A stretch of 64,000 nucleotides of DNA from Dokdonella fugitiva (lineage in GTDB: Bacteria; Pseudomonadota; Gammaproteobacteria; Xanthomonadales; Rhodanobacteraceae): assembly GCF_014138265.1 (NCBI RefSeq), contig NZ_JACGXL010000002.1, forward strand, positions 248,001-312,000, written 5' to 3'. Of the stretch, positions 53,995 to 63,497 are shown piece by piece. The notes below the pieces were generated by a model. The model was not told the DNA's origin and searched no databases. It saw only the letters and a list, made by a program, of their open reading frames with translations. The stretch's first letter is position 1. Each line of letters opens with the position of its first letter. Both the position numbers and the translations under genes were made by a program.

Positions 53995-54447
53995 TCAGTC
54001 GAGGAAACGCGCCGCATGGTCGGGCTCGGGCAGCCAGCACGCCTCGCTGCGACCGAACCAGCGGTAGCGGTGGCGCGCAAGCCAGCGATAGGCAGGATCG
54101 CGCAGCCTCCGCGGCACGAGCCGCAGCAGGCGCGTCGCGCGCCAGGCGCCACCGAAGCCGTCGAGCACGCGCAGGATCGCATCGCTGTCCGTGCTCGCGC
54201 GGCCGCGCTCGAGCAGCAGCAGCGAATTCGGATCGTCCGGATCGAGGCCGTGCTCGCGCAACAGCGCTCGTCCGTGTCCGGACTGCATCGACGCGAAGCG
54301 GTAGCGCGCGGCGTGGTCACGCGCGAGCACGAAGCGCACCCAGCGGCTGCACAGCAGGCACACGCCGTCGTAGACGAGGATCGCCTCACCAGCGGACGCG
54401 TTCTCCGTCGCGGGCGGCGGATCCCCGGTGGCGGTGGTCTTTTCCAT
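53995..54447 (-). CDS. DCC-family thiol-disulfide oxidoreductase-like protein
   Basis: 150 aa. The family signature ILVYDGVCLLCSRWVRFVL contains the redox CxxC (VCLLC); later LLRLVPRRLRDPAYRWLARHRYRWFG and the end WLPEPDHAARFLD match DUF393/DCC proteins. Thioredoxin-like fold, role unknown. ATG at 54447 is preferred to the longer frame to 54465. Next to rpmG and rpmB on the same strand, with a terminator between. Confidence 0.85.
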   Translation of the reverse strand: MEKTTATGDPPPATENASAGEAILVYDGVCLLCSRWVRFVLARDHAARYRFASMQSGHGRALLREHGLDPDDPNSLLLLERGRASTDSDAILRVLDGFGGAWRATRLLRLVPRRLRDPAYRWLARHRYRWFGRSEACWLPEPDHAARFLD

Positions 54448-54474
54448 GCGCGCATGCTGCCGCAATGCGCGCGC

Positions 54475-54502
54475 AAAGAAAAACCCGCCACGGGGGCGGG
54501 TT
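54475..54502 (-). terminator. intrinsic terminator of rpmBG
   Basis: On the minus strand AACCCGCC (54502-54495) pairs with GGCGGGTT (54489-54482), followed by TTTCTTTGC. It lies 39 bases after the rpmG stop. Confidence 0.8.
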
Positions 54503-54540
54503 CTTCGTCGATCGCAGCGTGCGGCGCGCAGGCCGTTCGC

Positions 54541-54705
54541 TTACTTGATCTTGCCTTCCTTGTACTCGACGTGCTTGCGCACGACCGGGTCGTACTTCTT
54601 GACCGCCATCTTCTCCGGCGTGTTCTTCTTGTTCTTGTCGGTGGTGTAGAAGTGGCCGGTGCCGGCCGAGGAGATCAGACGGATCTTGTCGCGCTTGGAT
54701 GCCAT
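54541..54705 (-). CDS. rpmG: 50S ribosomal protein L33
   Basis: 54 aa. The reading frame gives [20 protein letters not shown] at the N terminus, then [19 protein letters not shown] and ends VEYKEGKIK, matching L33 throughout. A strong purine-rich ribosome site (GGAGGAG) precedes the ATG at 54705. It lacks the zinc Cys pairs of the CxxC form of L33. Follows rpmB by 13 bases. Confidence 0.97.
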   Translation of the reverse strand: MASKRDKIRLISSAGTGHFYTTDKNKKNTPEKMAVKKYDPVVRKHVEYKEGKIK

Positions 54706-54718
54706 GGTGTTCTCCTCC

Positions 54719-54955
54719 TCAGACCTTTTCGCCGCGCTTGCGCAGTTCGGCGATGACGACTTCGATGCCCTTCTTGTCGATCGTGCGCAGGCCGTGGCTC
54801 GACACGCGCAGGCTCACCCAGCGGTTCTCGCTCGGCACCCAGAAGCGGCGCTCGTGCAGGTTCGGCAGCCAGCGGCGCCGCGTCTTGTTGTTGGCGTGGG
54901 AAACGTTGTTGCCGGAAAGGGCGCCCTTCCCGGTGACTTGGCAGATTCTGGACAT
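54719..54955 (-). CDS. rpmB: 50S ribosomal protein L28
   Basis: 78 aa. Starts [20 protein letters not shown] and continues [20 protein letters not shown], matching L28. Ends ELRKRGEKV. Zinc-free form. ATG at 54955; the longer reading frame upstream is not conserved. The operon order rpmB-rpmG is the usual gammaproteobacterial one. Confidence 0.97.
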   Translation of the reverse strand: MSRICQVTGKGALSGNNVSHANNKTRRRWLPNLHERRFWVPSENRWVSLRVSSHGLRTIDKKGIEVVIAELRKRGEKV

Positions 54956-55286
54956 GCGAACCTCGATGTTCGGTGCCGACCTTGGCCAGGACGACGGCGG
55001 CCCAGCGGCGACGTTGCGCCATGCGGTGCTGGAAGCCCCTGACCGATCGACGCGGGCGGACCGCATGCCGGGATCCGCGTCCCCGAAGGGCGATGAACGG
55101 TGCAGGGAGCCGCGCTTTATAGCGGAATCAGCGGCTTGCGGCAAGTGCGGCCTTCGCCCGCCTGGCCCGGGCGGGTCGGGCGGGCGGGCCCACCCCCAGG
55201 TTGCCTCATCGGCGCCGTGCCGAAATCTGCTGCAGCGCAGCGAGCACTGCTAAGCTCGGGCTTCATTTGCCCGGAGCCCGAAGGCC
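54956..55286. other. divergent intergenic region, rpmB and ppc
   Basis: No gene. It holds promoters for rpmBG (minus) and ppc (plus). GC-rich inverted runs occur at 55156-55190. Next to ppc, CGGGCT/AGCCCG (55257-55262 with 55275-55280) forms a stem whose loop and right arm hold the GGAG preceding the GTG start. Confidence 0.5.
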
Positions 55287-57992
55287 GTGCCCACGACGCG
55301 CGAGGCGGAATTCGAACCGACCGACCCCGCCCTGCGCGAGGACGTGCGCCGGCTCGGGCGCCTCGTCGGCGAACTGCTGGTCGAGCAGGCGGGTGAACCG
55401 TTCTACCAGCGCGTCGAATCCGCGCGCGCGGAGGCGATCCGCCGCCGCAACGCGGGCGAGGGCGTCGAGCACCTCGCCGAGCGCCTGTCCGGCTTGGACG
55501 CCGCCGAAGCCGATGCGCTCGGCCGCGCGTTCTCGACCTACTTCCAGGTCGTCAATGTGGCCGAACGCGTGCAGCGAATCCGGCGCCGGCGCGACTACCA
55601 GCTCGCCGGCGCGGCGCCGCAGCCGGACGGCCTGCACGACGTGCTGCTGCGCCTGCGCGCGGCCGGGGTCGGCGCCGCCGAGCTGCTCGACGCGCTGCCG
55701 CGCATCGACGTCGAGCCGGTGTTCACCGCGCACCCGACCGAGGCGTCGCGCCGCTCGCTGCTCGAGAAGGAACAGGAGATCGTGCGCGCGCTCGTCGCCG
55801 ATTTCACCGGCCCGCGCACCGACGCCGAACGCGCGGTCGACTGGGCGCGCCTGCGCATGGCGCTGACGAGCAGCTGGCAGACCGCCGACCTCTCGCCCGT
55901 GCGTCCGTCGGTGCAGGACGAACTCGACCACGTCGACTTCTACCTGTCCGACCCGCTCTATCGCGTGATCCCGGTGTTCTACGAAGTGCTCGAACAGGCG
56001 ATCACCGACGTCTATGGCACCTGCCCCGCGCTGCCGCGCATCGTGCGCTTCGCGTCGTGGGTCGGCGGCGACATGGACGGCAACCCGAACGTCGGCGCGG
56101 CGACGATCGCGGCCGCGCTGCGCAAGCAGCGGCAGATCGTGCTCGGCTGCTACCGGCGCGAATGCGCCGACCTCGCGCGCCTGCTCACCCAGACGCTCGA
56201 CCGCGTCGACGTCGACGAACGCGTGCTCGCGCGGTTCGCCGCGTATCGCGAGCTCGTGCCCGAAGCCGCCGCGAAGATCCGCCCGCGCCACGAGAACATG
56301 CCCTACCGCTGCCTGCTGCAGCTCGTCGGCGCGCGCCTGGCGGCGACCGCGCACGATGCGCCGGGCAGCTACGACGACGCGAACGCGTTCGCCGCCGACA
56401 TCGAGCTGGTCGCGGCGAGCCTGCGCGCGCATGCGGGCGCGCACGCGGGCTGGTTCGCCGTACGCCGCCTGCAGCGGCGCATCGCGACGTTCGGGTTCCA
56501 TCTCGCGCGGCTCGACGCACGCCAGGATTCGCGCGTACACGCGATCGCGCTCGCCGAAGCGCTCGGCAGGCTGCCCGACGACGCGGTCGCGCGCGCGGCC
56601 GCCATCGCGCCGTACGCGCACGGCGCACGCGTGCTCACCGTGCGCGACGAGGACGTGGCGCTCGCGCGCACCGTCGCGGTGTTCGCGACATTCGCCGACG
56701 CGCGTCGGCGCCACGGCGACGCCGCGCTCGGCGCCTACGTGATCAGCATGGCCGGCAGCCTCGCCGACGTCCTCGCCGTGCTCGCGCTCGCGCGTGCGGG
56801 CGGCCTCGTCGACGCCGGCGGTGCGGTGCCGCTCGACGTCGCGCCGTTGTTCGAGACGATCGACGACCTGCGTGCCGCACCCACGACGTTCGCCGCATTG
56901 CTCGCCGACCCGGTCTATCGCGCGCACCTCGCCGCGCGCGGCGATCGCCAGACGATCATGCTCGGCTACTCCGACAGCGCGAAGGACGGCGGCATCCTCG
57001 CCGCGCGCTGGGCGTTGCAACGCGCGCAAGTCGAACTGCTCTCGGTCGCGCGCATGCACGGCGTCGCCCTCACGTTCTTCCACGGCCGCGGTGGCTCGAT
57101 CAGCCGCGGCGGCGGCAAGGTCACGCGTGGCGTGATGGCCGCGCCGCGCGGCGCCGTCGACGGGCGCCTGCGGGTGACCGAACAGGGCGAGGTGATCCAC
57201 CAGAAGTACGGCATCCGCGCGCTCGCGCTGCGCAGCCTCGAGCAGGGCGTCGGCGCGGTGCTGCTCGCGACCTTGCGGCCGCGCGCGCCCGAGCCGCGCG
57301 AGTCGCGCTGGCGCGAAGCGATGCACGCGCTCGCCGACGACGGCGCGTCGGCCTATCGCGAACTCGTCGCAGGCACGCCGGGTTTCGTCGACTACTTCCG
57401 GCTCGCCACGCCGATCGACGTGATCGAGCGCATGACGCTCGGCTCGCGCCCGGCACGCCGCGGCGTCGGCGCGGGTGGCGTCGAATCGCTGCGCGCGATC
57501 CCGTGGGTGTTCGCGTGGACGCAGTGCCGCGCCGGGCTCACCGGCTGGTACGGCGTCGGCAGCGCGCTCGAACGGGCGGCCGCGCGCGGCGACGAGGCGC
57601 TGCTCGGCGAGATGGCGCGCGACTGGGCGTTCTTCCGCACGCTCGTCGAGGACCTCGAGATGCTGCTCGCCAAATGCGACCTCGGCATCGCCGAACGCTT
57701 CTCGCAACTGGCAGGGCCGTTGCACGATGCGTTCTTCCCGCGCATCGTCGCCGAGTTCGAACGCACGGTCGCCTGGCTGCTGCGCCTGCGCGGGCGCGAG
57801 CGCCTGCTCGCCGACGACGCGCGTCTCGCGCAGTCGATCCGCCTGCGCAATCCGTACACCGATCCGATCAGCCTGATCCAGGTCGATCTGCTGCAACGCT
57901 GGCGCGCGGCGGGCGGCGCCGACGACGCGATGTTCGCCACGCTCGTGTCGAGCGTGCACGGCGTCGCGCAGGCGCTGCAGAACACGGGCTGA
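55287..57992 (+). CDS. ppc: phosphoenolpyruvate carboxylase
   Basis: 901 aa, the normal bacterial length. Active-site [12 protein letters not shown] (catalytic His about 150), [26 protein letters not shown] and the C-terminal [16 protein letters not shown], ending with the conserved NTG. It makes oxaloacetate from PEP and bicarbonate, refilling the TCA cycle. Start is GTG at 55287, with GGAG about 11 bases upstream inside a possible hairpin. Confidence 0.96.
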   Translation: MPTTREAEFEPTDPALREDVRRLGRLVGELLVEQAGEPFYQRVESARAEAIRRRNAGEGVEHLAERLSGLDAAEADALGRAFSTYFQVVNVAERVQRIRRRRDYQLAGAAPQPDGLHDVLLRLRAAGVGAAELLDALPRIDVEPVFTAHPTEASRRSLLEKEQEIVRALVADFTGPRTDAERAVDWARLRMALTSSWQTADLSPVRPSVQDELDHVDFYLSDPLYRVIPVFYEVLEQAITDVYGTCPALPRIVRFASWVGGDMDGNPNVGAATIAAALRKQRQIVLGCYRRECADLARLLTQTLDRVDVDERVLARFAAYRELVPEAAAKIRPRHENMPYRCLLQLVGARLAATAHDAPGSYDDANAFAADIELVAASLRAHAGAHAGWFAVRRLQRRIATFGFHLARLDARQDSRVHAIALAEALGRLPDDAVARAAAIAPYAHGARVLTVRDEDVALARTVAVFATFADARRRHGDAALGAYVISMAGSLADVLAVLALARAGGLVDAGGAVPLDVAPLFETIDDLRAAPTTFAALLADPVYRAHLAARGDRQTIMLGYSDSAKDGGILAARWALQRAQVELLSVARMHGVALTFFHGRGGSISRGGGKVTRGVMAAPRGAVDGRLRVTEQGEVIHQKYGIRALALRSLEQGVGAVLLATLRPRAPEPRESRWREAMHALADDGASAYRELVAGTPGFVDYFRLATPIDVIERMTLGSRPARRGVGAGGVESLRAIPWVFAWTQCRAGLTGWYGVGSALERAAARGDEALLGEMARDWAFFRTLVEDLEMLLAKCDLGIAERFSQLAGPLHDAFFPRIVAEFERTVAWLLRLRGRERLLADDARLAQSIRLRNPYTDPISLIQVDLLQRWRAAGGADDAMFATLVSSVHGVAQALQNTG

Positions 57993-58068
57993 CGGGCCAC
58001 CACCCGACGCGATGCGTCCGTGCAGGTTCGGCACGCAGCGCGACACGCGCGCAGCGCGCGGCGCCGCC

Positions 58069-58785
58069 TCAGACTTCTTCGGTCGCGGTGCGCTTCGAGC
58101 GCTTGATGAGCCAGGCGACGCCGCGCAGGTCGGCGATGCCGACGAGCGCGCGGTTGAGGTTGTTGTACTTCGAGATGCCGCTGCCGCGCGGGCGGTGGTT
58201 GACCGGCACCGACTTCACCTGCCAGCCCGCGCGCTGCATCAGCGCCGGCAGAAAACGGTGCATGTGGTCGAAGTAGGGCAGGTCGAGGAAACTCGCGCGC
58301 TCGAACAGCTTGATGCCGCAGCCGGTATCGGGCGTATCGTCGCGCAGCAGGCGCGAGCGGATCGCGTTGGCCCACTTCGACGCCCAGCGCTTGCTGCCCG
58401 AGTCGCGGCGGTTCACGCGCCAGCCCGCGTAGAGCTTGATCGCCGCAGGGGACTCGTCGCGCATCGCGAGCAGCTTCGGGATGTCGGCGGGATCGTTCTG
58501 GCCGTCGCCGTCGAGCGTGGCGATCCACGCGCCGCGCGCGGCCTTCACGCCGTTGCGGATCGCCGTGCTCTGCCCGCTCTGCGCGAGGTGGCGCACGACG
58601 CGCAGCTCCGGATAAGCCGCCTTCGCGGCCGCGAGCACCGCGAGGCTGTCGTCCTTGCTCGCGTCGTCGACGTAGACGATCTCGAAATCGACGCGACCAC
58701 GCAGCGCGGCGGCGATTTCGGCGAGGAGCGGCGGGATGTTGTCGCGCTCGTTGAAGACGGGCACGACCACGGACAATGCGGGCAT
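58069..58785 (-). CDS. GT2-family glycosyltransferase (dolichyl-phosphate-mannose-synthase-like)
   Basis: 238 aa. GT-A fold: LSVVVPVFNERDNIPPLL, VYVDDASKDDSL, and the nucleotide-sugar DxD region ATLDGDGQNDPADIPK (about 88-103), then MHRFLPALMQRAGWQV and VNHRPRGSGISKYNNLNRAL. DPM1/GtrB-type proteins transfer a sugar to a polyprenyl phosphate. No C-terminal membrane helices are present, so it acts at the cytoplasmic face. Acceptor is unknown. Confidence 0.88.
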   Translation of the reverse strand: MPALSVVVPVFNERDNIPPLLAEIAAALRGRVDFEIVYVDDASKDDSLAVLAAAKAAYPELRVVRHLAQSGQSTAIRNGVKAARGAWIATLDGDGQNDPADIPKLLAMRDESPAAIKLYAGWRVNRRDSGSKRWASKWANAIRSRLLRDDTPDTGCGIKLFERASFLDLPYFDHMHRFLPALMQRAGWQVKSVPVNHRPRGSGISKYNNLNRALVGIADLRGVAWLIKRSKRTATEEV

Positions 58786-58913
58786 GGCGGCGGGCCGGTT
58801 CGCGAAAGGCGCGCATTATCGCCGGTTTTGCCGGCCGCGGCGGCGACCGGCGCGAAGCCCTGCGCGCAATTGCCGCAGGGCTTAGCCGCGTGCGGTCCGC
58901 GCCGGACGCCGCC

Positions 58914-59639
58914 TCAGTTGGCGCCCGAAGCGACCCGCGGCAGGCCTTCGAGCGCGTTGCGCCAGGCGTGTTCGAGCGCGTCGAAGCGCGCATCGGAAGC
59001 GGCGAGCATGAACAGCGTGCCGTCGGCCATCGGCACTTCGCGCGCGACGAGGCCGGCGCGATGGAAGCCCGACGCCTTCTCGGCGCGGTCGCGCACGATG
59101 TAGACGACGCTGACAGGCCCACCGGTGCCGGCGCTGACCATGTGCACGCTGCGCCAGCGGCCGATCGGGCACTCGCTGACGTAGGCGACCTCGGGTGGCA
59201 CGTCGGCGAGCTTGACGCCGCGGTCGGCGAACGCGTGCTCGACCTCCGCCTGCGGCACGGGCGCGACCATCGCGAGCGCATCGTGCTCGTCCGGCGCGGT
59301 CACGTGGGCGGCGACCATCGCGCGCAGGCTCGTCGCCTGGCGGTAGCGCACGACGCCGAACGCGAGCAGCACGCTCGCGGCCGCGGCGAGCGCGATCCAG
59401 CCGAGCCGGCGACGCGGCTGGAACGGTTCGACCACGTCGCTGCGTCGTGCGGCGAGGATGCGCTCGGCGAGACCATCGGGCACGGGCACCGCGAGCGCCG
59501 CCGACAGGCGTGCCTCGAACGCCTCCGCGTCGGCGGCGAGCGCGGCGCAGGCACTGCAGGTCGCCATGTGCGCGCGCGCGTCGGCGTCGCCCACCTGCGG
59601 GTCGCTGCCGAGGAGCCGGCGGAACTCAAGGCAGTCCAT
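58914..59639 (-). CDS. anti-sigma factor (DUF3379-like), zinc-binding
   Basis: 241 aa. A cytoplasmic N-terminal zinc finger of the ZAS type: H24-x3-C28-x2-C31 in RAHMATCSAC. A membrane segment is at about 79-98 (LGWIALAAAASVLLAFGVVR), and the rest is periplasmic. It should hold the ECF sigma factor inactive until a periplasmic or redox signal. Its start overlaps the sigma gene by 14 bases. Confidence 0.85.
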   Translation of the reverse strand: MDCLEFRRLLGSDPQVGDADARAHMATCSACAALAADAEAFEARLSAALAVPVPDGLAERILAARRSDVVEPFQPRRRLGWIALAAAASVLLAFGVVRYRQATSLRAMVAAHVTAPDEHDALAMVAPVPQAEVEHAFADRGVKLADVPPEVAYVSECPIGRWRSVHMVSAGTGGPVSVVYIVRDRAEKASGFHRAGLVAREVPMADGTLFMLAASDARFDALEHAWRNALEGLPRVASGAN

Positions 59640-60189
59640 GCAGCTCCGCCTCCGGTTCCTTGCCGTCGAGCAACGCGCGCAGCTTCTGGCGCGCGCGGAA
59701 TACCTGGGTCATCACCGCCGATTCGCTGATGCCGAGCTGCGCCGCGACCTCGGCGCAGGAGAAGCCGCCGAGCACCTGCAGCACGAGCGGCTCGCGGTAC
59801 TTCGGCTCGAGCCTGGCGATCGCCGCGCGCAGCACCGCGTCTTCGCCGCGGTGTTCGGGGCCGGGCGTGTCGTCGCTGAGTTCGAGGTCGGTGATATCGG
59901 TGGTCGGCATCGGCTTGCGTTCGTAGAGGCGCGCGTGTTCGCGCCGCAGGATCGTCGCCAGCCATGCTTTCGCCGCGATATCGTCTCGCAGCGCATCGAG
60001 CGAGCGCCATGCGCGCAGGAAGGTCTCCTGGACCAGATCCTGCGCGAGCGCGTCCTGGCCGCAAAGCCAGTACGCGTAGCGGTAGAGCTCGCCCGAATGC
60101 GCGCGCACGAGTGCCTCGAACTGCTGCTGGCGGTTACCCGCCACGCCAACAGACCGGGGTTTGCCGTCCTGGCTTGCAACTTCCGTCAT
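59626..60189 (-). CDS. ECF-family RNA polymerase sigma factor
   Basis: 187 aa. Region 2: LYRYAYWLCGQDALAQDLVQ, followed by ETFLRAWRSLD (core binding and -10 recognition). Region 4: FSCAEVAAQLGISESAVMTQ, followed by VFRARQKLRAL. It begins 10 bases after the stop of the cupredoxin gene and overlaps the anti-sigma gene, so all three probably share one message. Its target promoters are not shown by the sequence. Confidence 0.93.
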   Translation of the reverse strand: MTEVASQDGKPRSVGVAGNRQQQFEALVRAHSGELYRYAYWLCGQDALAQDLVQETFLRAWRSLDALRDDIAAKAWLATILRREHARLYERKPMPTTDITDLELSDDTPGPEHRGEDAVLRAAIARLEPKYREPLVLQVLGGFSCAEVAAQLGISESAVMTQVFRARQKLRALLDGKEPEAELHGLP

Positions 60190-60198
60190 GCGCGGGAA

Positions 60199-60966
60199 TC
60201 ACCCATCGAAGCCGTTTTCGAAGATCAGGTCGGGCGTATTGACGGTGAAACTGACCGGCAGCGTCAACGGGTCGTGAGCCACGTCGTTGCTGTGCACGCA
60301 TATGTTCGCACTGTACGCGCCCGGTGTCAGGCTGGTCGCGTCGAGGGTGACGCCGATGCTCGCGGCGACCCCGCCCGCGGCGATCGAGCCCGAAGTCGGG
60401 GCGAGCGCGATCCACGGCACGTCGACAGGCGCGACGCAGCCGGTCGAGGAGGTGTCGACCGTCCAGTCGAGGGTCGCGCCACCGGTGTTGGCGAGTTCGA
60501 ACCCGGTGGTCGCGCTGCCGCCGGCCTCCGCCGATCCGCTCACGCTGCCCGGCGTGACTTCGACGTTCGGCGTCGCCGCGGAGCCGACCGTGATCGAGCC
60601 GGCCATGCCGATGCCGCCGGAGCCACCATGGATTTCGCAGTAGTAGCCGATCGTCCCCGCGGTCGGGAACGTGACCGTGGCTTGCCACGCATTCGCCGAC
60701 GCGTCGCCGTTGCCGCTGCCGACGCCGTCGCAGCCGTCGGCGCAGCGGAATTCGGTGATCGCACCGTCGTCCGACTTCACGTTGTGGAAGCCGAGGCCGG
60801 CCGGGTCGTTCATGAACGTGACGGTGTCGCCGACCGCGATGGTCAGCGGCGAAGGCTCGAAATGACGTCCGCCGGGCCCGTTCTTGGCGAGCACGACGTG
60901 GTCCGCGGCGAACGCGGGGGTGGCGCAGAAAGCGAGGCTGGCGACGGCGAGAGCGGTACGACGCAT
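60199..60966 (-). CDS. exported cupredoxin with Ig-like domain and GFD tail
   Basis: 255 aa. Signal peptide (about 1-20, AFA-ADH). A plastocyanin-like domain (21-128) holds putative copper ligands H61 in GFHNV, C110 and H113 in YYCEIHGG, and a Met at 121; the His-Met spacing is longer than in plastocyanin, so copper binding is likely but not certain. Two extra cysteines (C75, C79) precede it. A beta-sandwich domain follows (about 134-245), and the end is TPDLIFENGFDG. It is the first gene of an operon with the ECF sigma factor and anti-sigma factor. Confidence 0.8.
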   Translation of the reverse strand: MRRTALAVASLAFCATPAFAADHVVLAKNGPGGRHFEPSPLTIAVGDTVTFMNDPAGLGFHNVKSDDGAITEFRCADGCDGVGSGNGDASANAWQATVTFPTAGTIGYYCEIHGGSGGIGMAGSITVGSAATPNVEVTPGSVSGSAEAGGSATTGFELANTGGATLDWTVDTSSTGCVAPVDVPWIALAPTSGSIAAGGVAASIGVTLDATSLTPGAYSANICVHSNDVAHDPLTLPVSFTVNTPDLIFENGFDG

Positions 60967-61076
60967 GGCGGTGACTCCCCAGGGGTGGCGGTCCCCGTGG
61001 GTACCGGAACGGAGCGCGCGGGTTGCCTGTCGTCGAAAATCATACCTCTAGGCGGAGTACGGCTCCGCCCGCAGCA

Positions 61077-61949
61077 TTAGCGGATGCGCTCGAGGATGCC
61101 GTCGAGTTCGTCGAGGCTGTGGTAGTGGATCACGAGCTTGCCGCGACCGTTGCGCGCGTGGGCGAGGCGCACGCGCGTGGCGAGCTTCTCGGCGAGGTCG
61201 CGCTCGAGCGCGGCGATGTTCGGGTCCGGTTTCGCCGCGGCCTTGGCCGGCTTCGCGCCATCGCCGCCGGCGCGGCGCACCGCGTCCTCGAGTTCGCGCA
61301 CGGACCAGCGCTTCTCGACCGCAATGTGGGCGAGCGCGACCGCGCGCGCCTCCGGCAGGGTCGCCAGCGCGCGCGCGTGGCCCATTTCGAGCTCGCGATC
61401 GTCGAGCAGGCGCTTGATCTCGGCGGGCAGCTCGAGCAGGCGCAGCAGGTTCGACACCGCCGCGCGAGAACGGCCGACCGCTTCGGCGGCCAGCTGGTGG
61501 GTGAGGCCGAATTCGTCGATGAGGCGCGACAGCGCCTGCGCTTCCTCGAGCGGCGAGAGGTCCTCGCGCTGGATGTTCTCGATCAGCGCCATCGCGACGA
61601 CGGCCTGGTCGGGCACCACCTTCACGAGCGCGGGAATTTCGCCGAGGCCGGCCTGTTGCGCGGCGCGCCAGCGGCGCTCGCCGGCGATGAGCTCGTAGCG
61701 GTCCGGTCCGATCGCGCGCACGACCACGGGCTGGATCAGGCCCTGCGCGCGGATCGACGCGGCGAGTTCCTCGAGAGGCTCGGCGTCGAAGTGGTGGCGC
61801 GGCTGGTATTTGCCGGGCTGGATCGCGTGGATCTCGAGCGTGCGCAGCTCGCCTTCGGTGTCGACCACGGCGGCCGGCGCGTCACCGCCGCCGCCGAGCA
61901 GCGCGTCGAGGCCACGGCCGAGGCTGGAAGGGCGTTTCTTGGCTGCCAT
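61077..61949 (-). CDS. parB: chromosome-partitioning protein ParB
   Basis: 290 aa. Begins KKRPSSLGRGLDALLGGGG; ParB core QIxxxxxQPRxxFD-like IQPGKYQPRHHFDAEPLEEL, box II GERRWRAAQQAGL, helix-turn-helix LGLTHQLAAEAVGRSRAAVSNLL-type region and a C-terminal dimerisation segment ending ILERIR. It binds parS and, with ParA, segregates origins. No centromere palindrome of the parS type is visible nearby. It follows parA by 28 bases. Confidence 0.95.
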   Translation of the reverse strand: MAAKKRPSSLGRGLDALLGGGGDAPAAVVDTEGELRTLEIHAIQPGKYQPRHHFDAEPLEELAASIRAQGLIQPVVVRAIGPDRYELIAGERRWRAAQQAGLGEIPALVKVVPDQAVVAMALIENIQREDLSPLEEAQALSRLIDEFGLTHQLAAEAVGRSRAAVSNLLRLLELPAEIKRLLDDRELEMGHARALATLPEARAVALAHIAVEKRWSVRELEDAVRRAGGDGAKPAKAAAKPDPNIAALERDLAEKLATRVRLAHARNGRGKLVIHYHSLDELDGILERIR

Positions 61950-61977
61950 GCGTGCGGTTCCTCGTGCGCTCGTCGCG

Positions 61978-62757
61978 TCAGTGCGTCGCCGCGCTCGCCG
62001 GATGGCGTCGCAGCATCTCGCCGGCGAGACTCAGGTAGGCGACGGCGCCGCGCGATTCGCGGTCGTACAGGTTGATCGGCTTGCCGTGGCTCGGTGCCTC
62101 GGCGAGGCGGATGTTGCGCGGGATGATCGAGCGCAGCACCTTGTCGCCGAAGTGCTTGGTCAGCTGCAGCGACACCTCGTTGCCGAGGTTGTTGCGCGCG
62201 TCGTACATCGTGCGCAGCAGGCCTTCGACTTCGAGCTGCGGGTTGAGGCGCAGGCGCACCGCCTTGATCGTGTCGAGCAGGCTGGTCAGCCCCTCGAGCG
62301 CGAAATACTCGCACTGCACGGGAATGAGCACGCCTTGCGCGGCGGTGAGCGCGTTGATCGTGAGCAGGTGCAGGGTCGGCGGGCAGTCGATGAGCACCGT
62401 CTCGTAGCGGTCGCCGAGCTTGGCGACCTGCTCCTTGAGGCGCGATTCGCGCGCGAGCGCGTCCATGAGCTTGAGTTCGGCCGCGGTGAGGTCGCCGTTG
62501 CCGGGCAGCAGGTCGAAACCGCCCTCGGTCGTCACGATCGCGCGTTCGATCGGCGCCTCGTCGAGCAGCACTTCGCAGCCGTTCGGCTTGGCCGTGCGCT
62601 TGTCGATGCCGGACGCCATCGTCGCGTTGCCCTGCGGATCGAAATCGATCAGCAGCACGCGGTGCTTTTCCTCGGCGAGTGCCGCGGCCAGATTGACCGC
62701 GGTCGTGGTCTTGCCGACCCCGCCCTTCTGGTTCGCGATCGCGATGATGCGCGTCAT
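61978..62757 (-). CDS. parA: chromosome-partitioning ATPase ParA (Soj)
   Basis: 259 aa. Deviant Walker [10 protein letters not shown] (11-19), [30 protein letters not shown], and [14 protein letters not shown]. It partitions the chromosome origin with ParB. Its ATG overlaps the rsmG stop by 4 bases (ATGA). Confidence 0.96.
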   Translation of the reverse strand: MTRIIAIANQKGGVGKTTTAVNLAAALAEEKHRVLLIDFDPQGNATMASGIDKRTAKPNGCEVLLDEAPIERAIVTTEGGFDLLPGNGDLTAAELKLMDALARESRLKEQVAKLGDRYETVLIDCPPTLHLLTINALTAAQGVLIPVQCEYFALEGLTSLLDTIKAVRLRLNPQLEVEGLLRTMYDARNNLGNEVSLQLTKHFGDKVLRSIIPRNIRLAEAPSHGKPINLYDRESRGAVAYLSLAGEMLRRHPASAATH

Positions 62758-63425
62758 GCCCGTGCCACCCGTTCCTGTGGGTCCGGGCCGTCGGCGCCGG
62801 AACCGCTGATTATGACCACGTGGCGCTCCGCCTCCAAACCGGGCACGACGAGCGGCTCGACCGCCTCGACCGTGAAGCCGGGCGGCAGCGCGTCGATTTC
62901 GTCCTGCGGATGGCGCCCCTTGAGCGCGAGCCAGCGGCCGCCCGGCGCGAGCAGGTGGCCGCCCCAGGCGAGCATGTCGGCGAGCGTCGCGAACGCGCGC
63001 GCGGTGATGCAGTCGAACCGGCCCCGCACCGCCTCGACGCGCGCCTCGGCGACGCTCACGTTGGCCAGACGCAGTTCGCGCACGGCCGCGCGCAGGAAGC
63101 GCGTCTTCTTGCCGTTCGAATCGACCAGGGTCACCGCGCGTTCCGGCGCTACGATCGCGAGCGGGATGCCGGGCAGGCCGGCGCCCGTGCCGAGATCGGC
63201 GAGCGTCGCGCCGCGCACGTACGGCATGATCGCCAGCGAGTCGAGCAGGTGGCGGGTCACCATCTCGACCGGGTCGCGTACCGCGCTGAGGTTGTAGGTC
63301 GCGTTCCAGCGGTGCAGCAGCGCGAGGTAGTCGAGCAGGCGCGCGACGACGACGTCGGGCAGGTCGATTCGCAGGGCTGCGAGACCCGCGCCGAGGCGCT
63401 GCCGCAGCGGATCGCGGTCAGACAT
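62754..63425 (-). CDS. rsmG: 16S rRNA (guanine-527-N7) methyltransferase
   Basis: 223 aa. SAM-binding motif [50 protein letters not shown] and GGRWLALKG are diagnostic for RsmG/GidB. It methylates G527 of 16S rRNA. It heads rsmG-parA-parB, the usual cluster except that mnmG is far away. The 63425 ATG begins [14 protein letters not shown]. Confidence 0.95.
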   Translation of the reverse strand: MSDRDPLRQRLGAGLAALRIDLPDVVVARLLDYLALLHRWNATYNLSAVRDPVEMVTRHLLDSLAIMPYVRGATLADLGTGAGLPGIPLAIVAPERAVTLVDSNGKKTRFLRAAVRELRLANVSVAEARVEAVRGRFDCITARAFATLADMLAWGGHLLAPGGRWLALKGRHPQDEIDALPPGFTVEAVEPLVVPGLEAERHVVIISGSGADGPDPQERVARA

Positions 63426-63497
63426 GGCGGTCGCAACGATACGGGGGGCGCGCAGTATCCGCGCGCCCGCGCGCAAAATCCACCGCGCGGGCGATAT

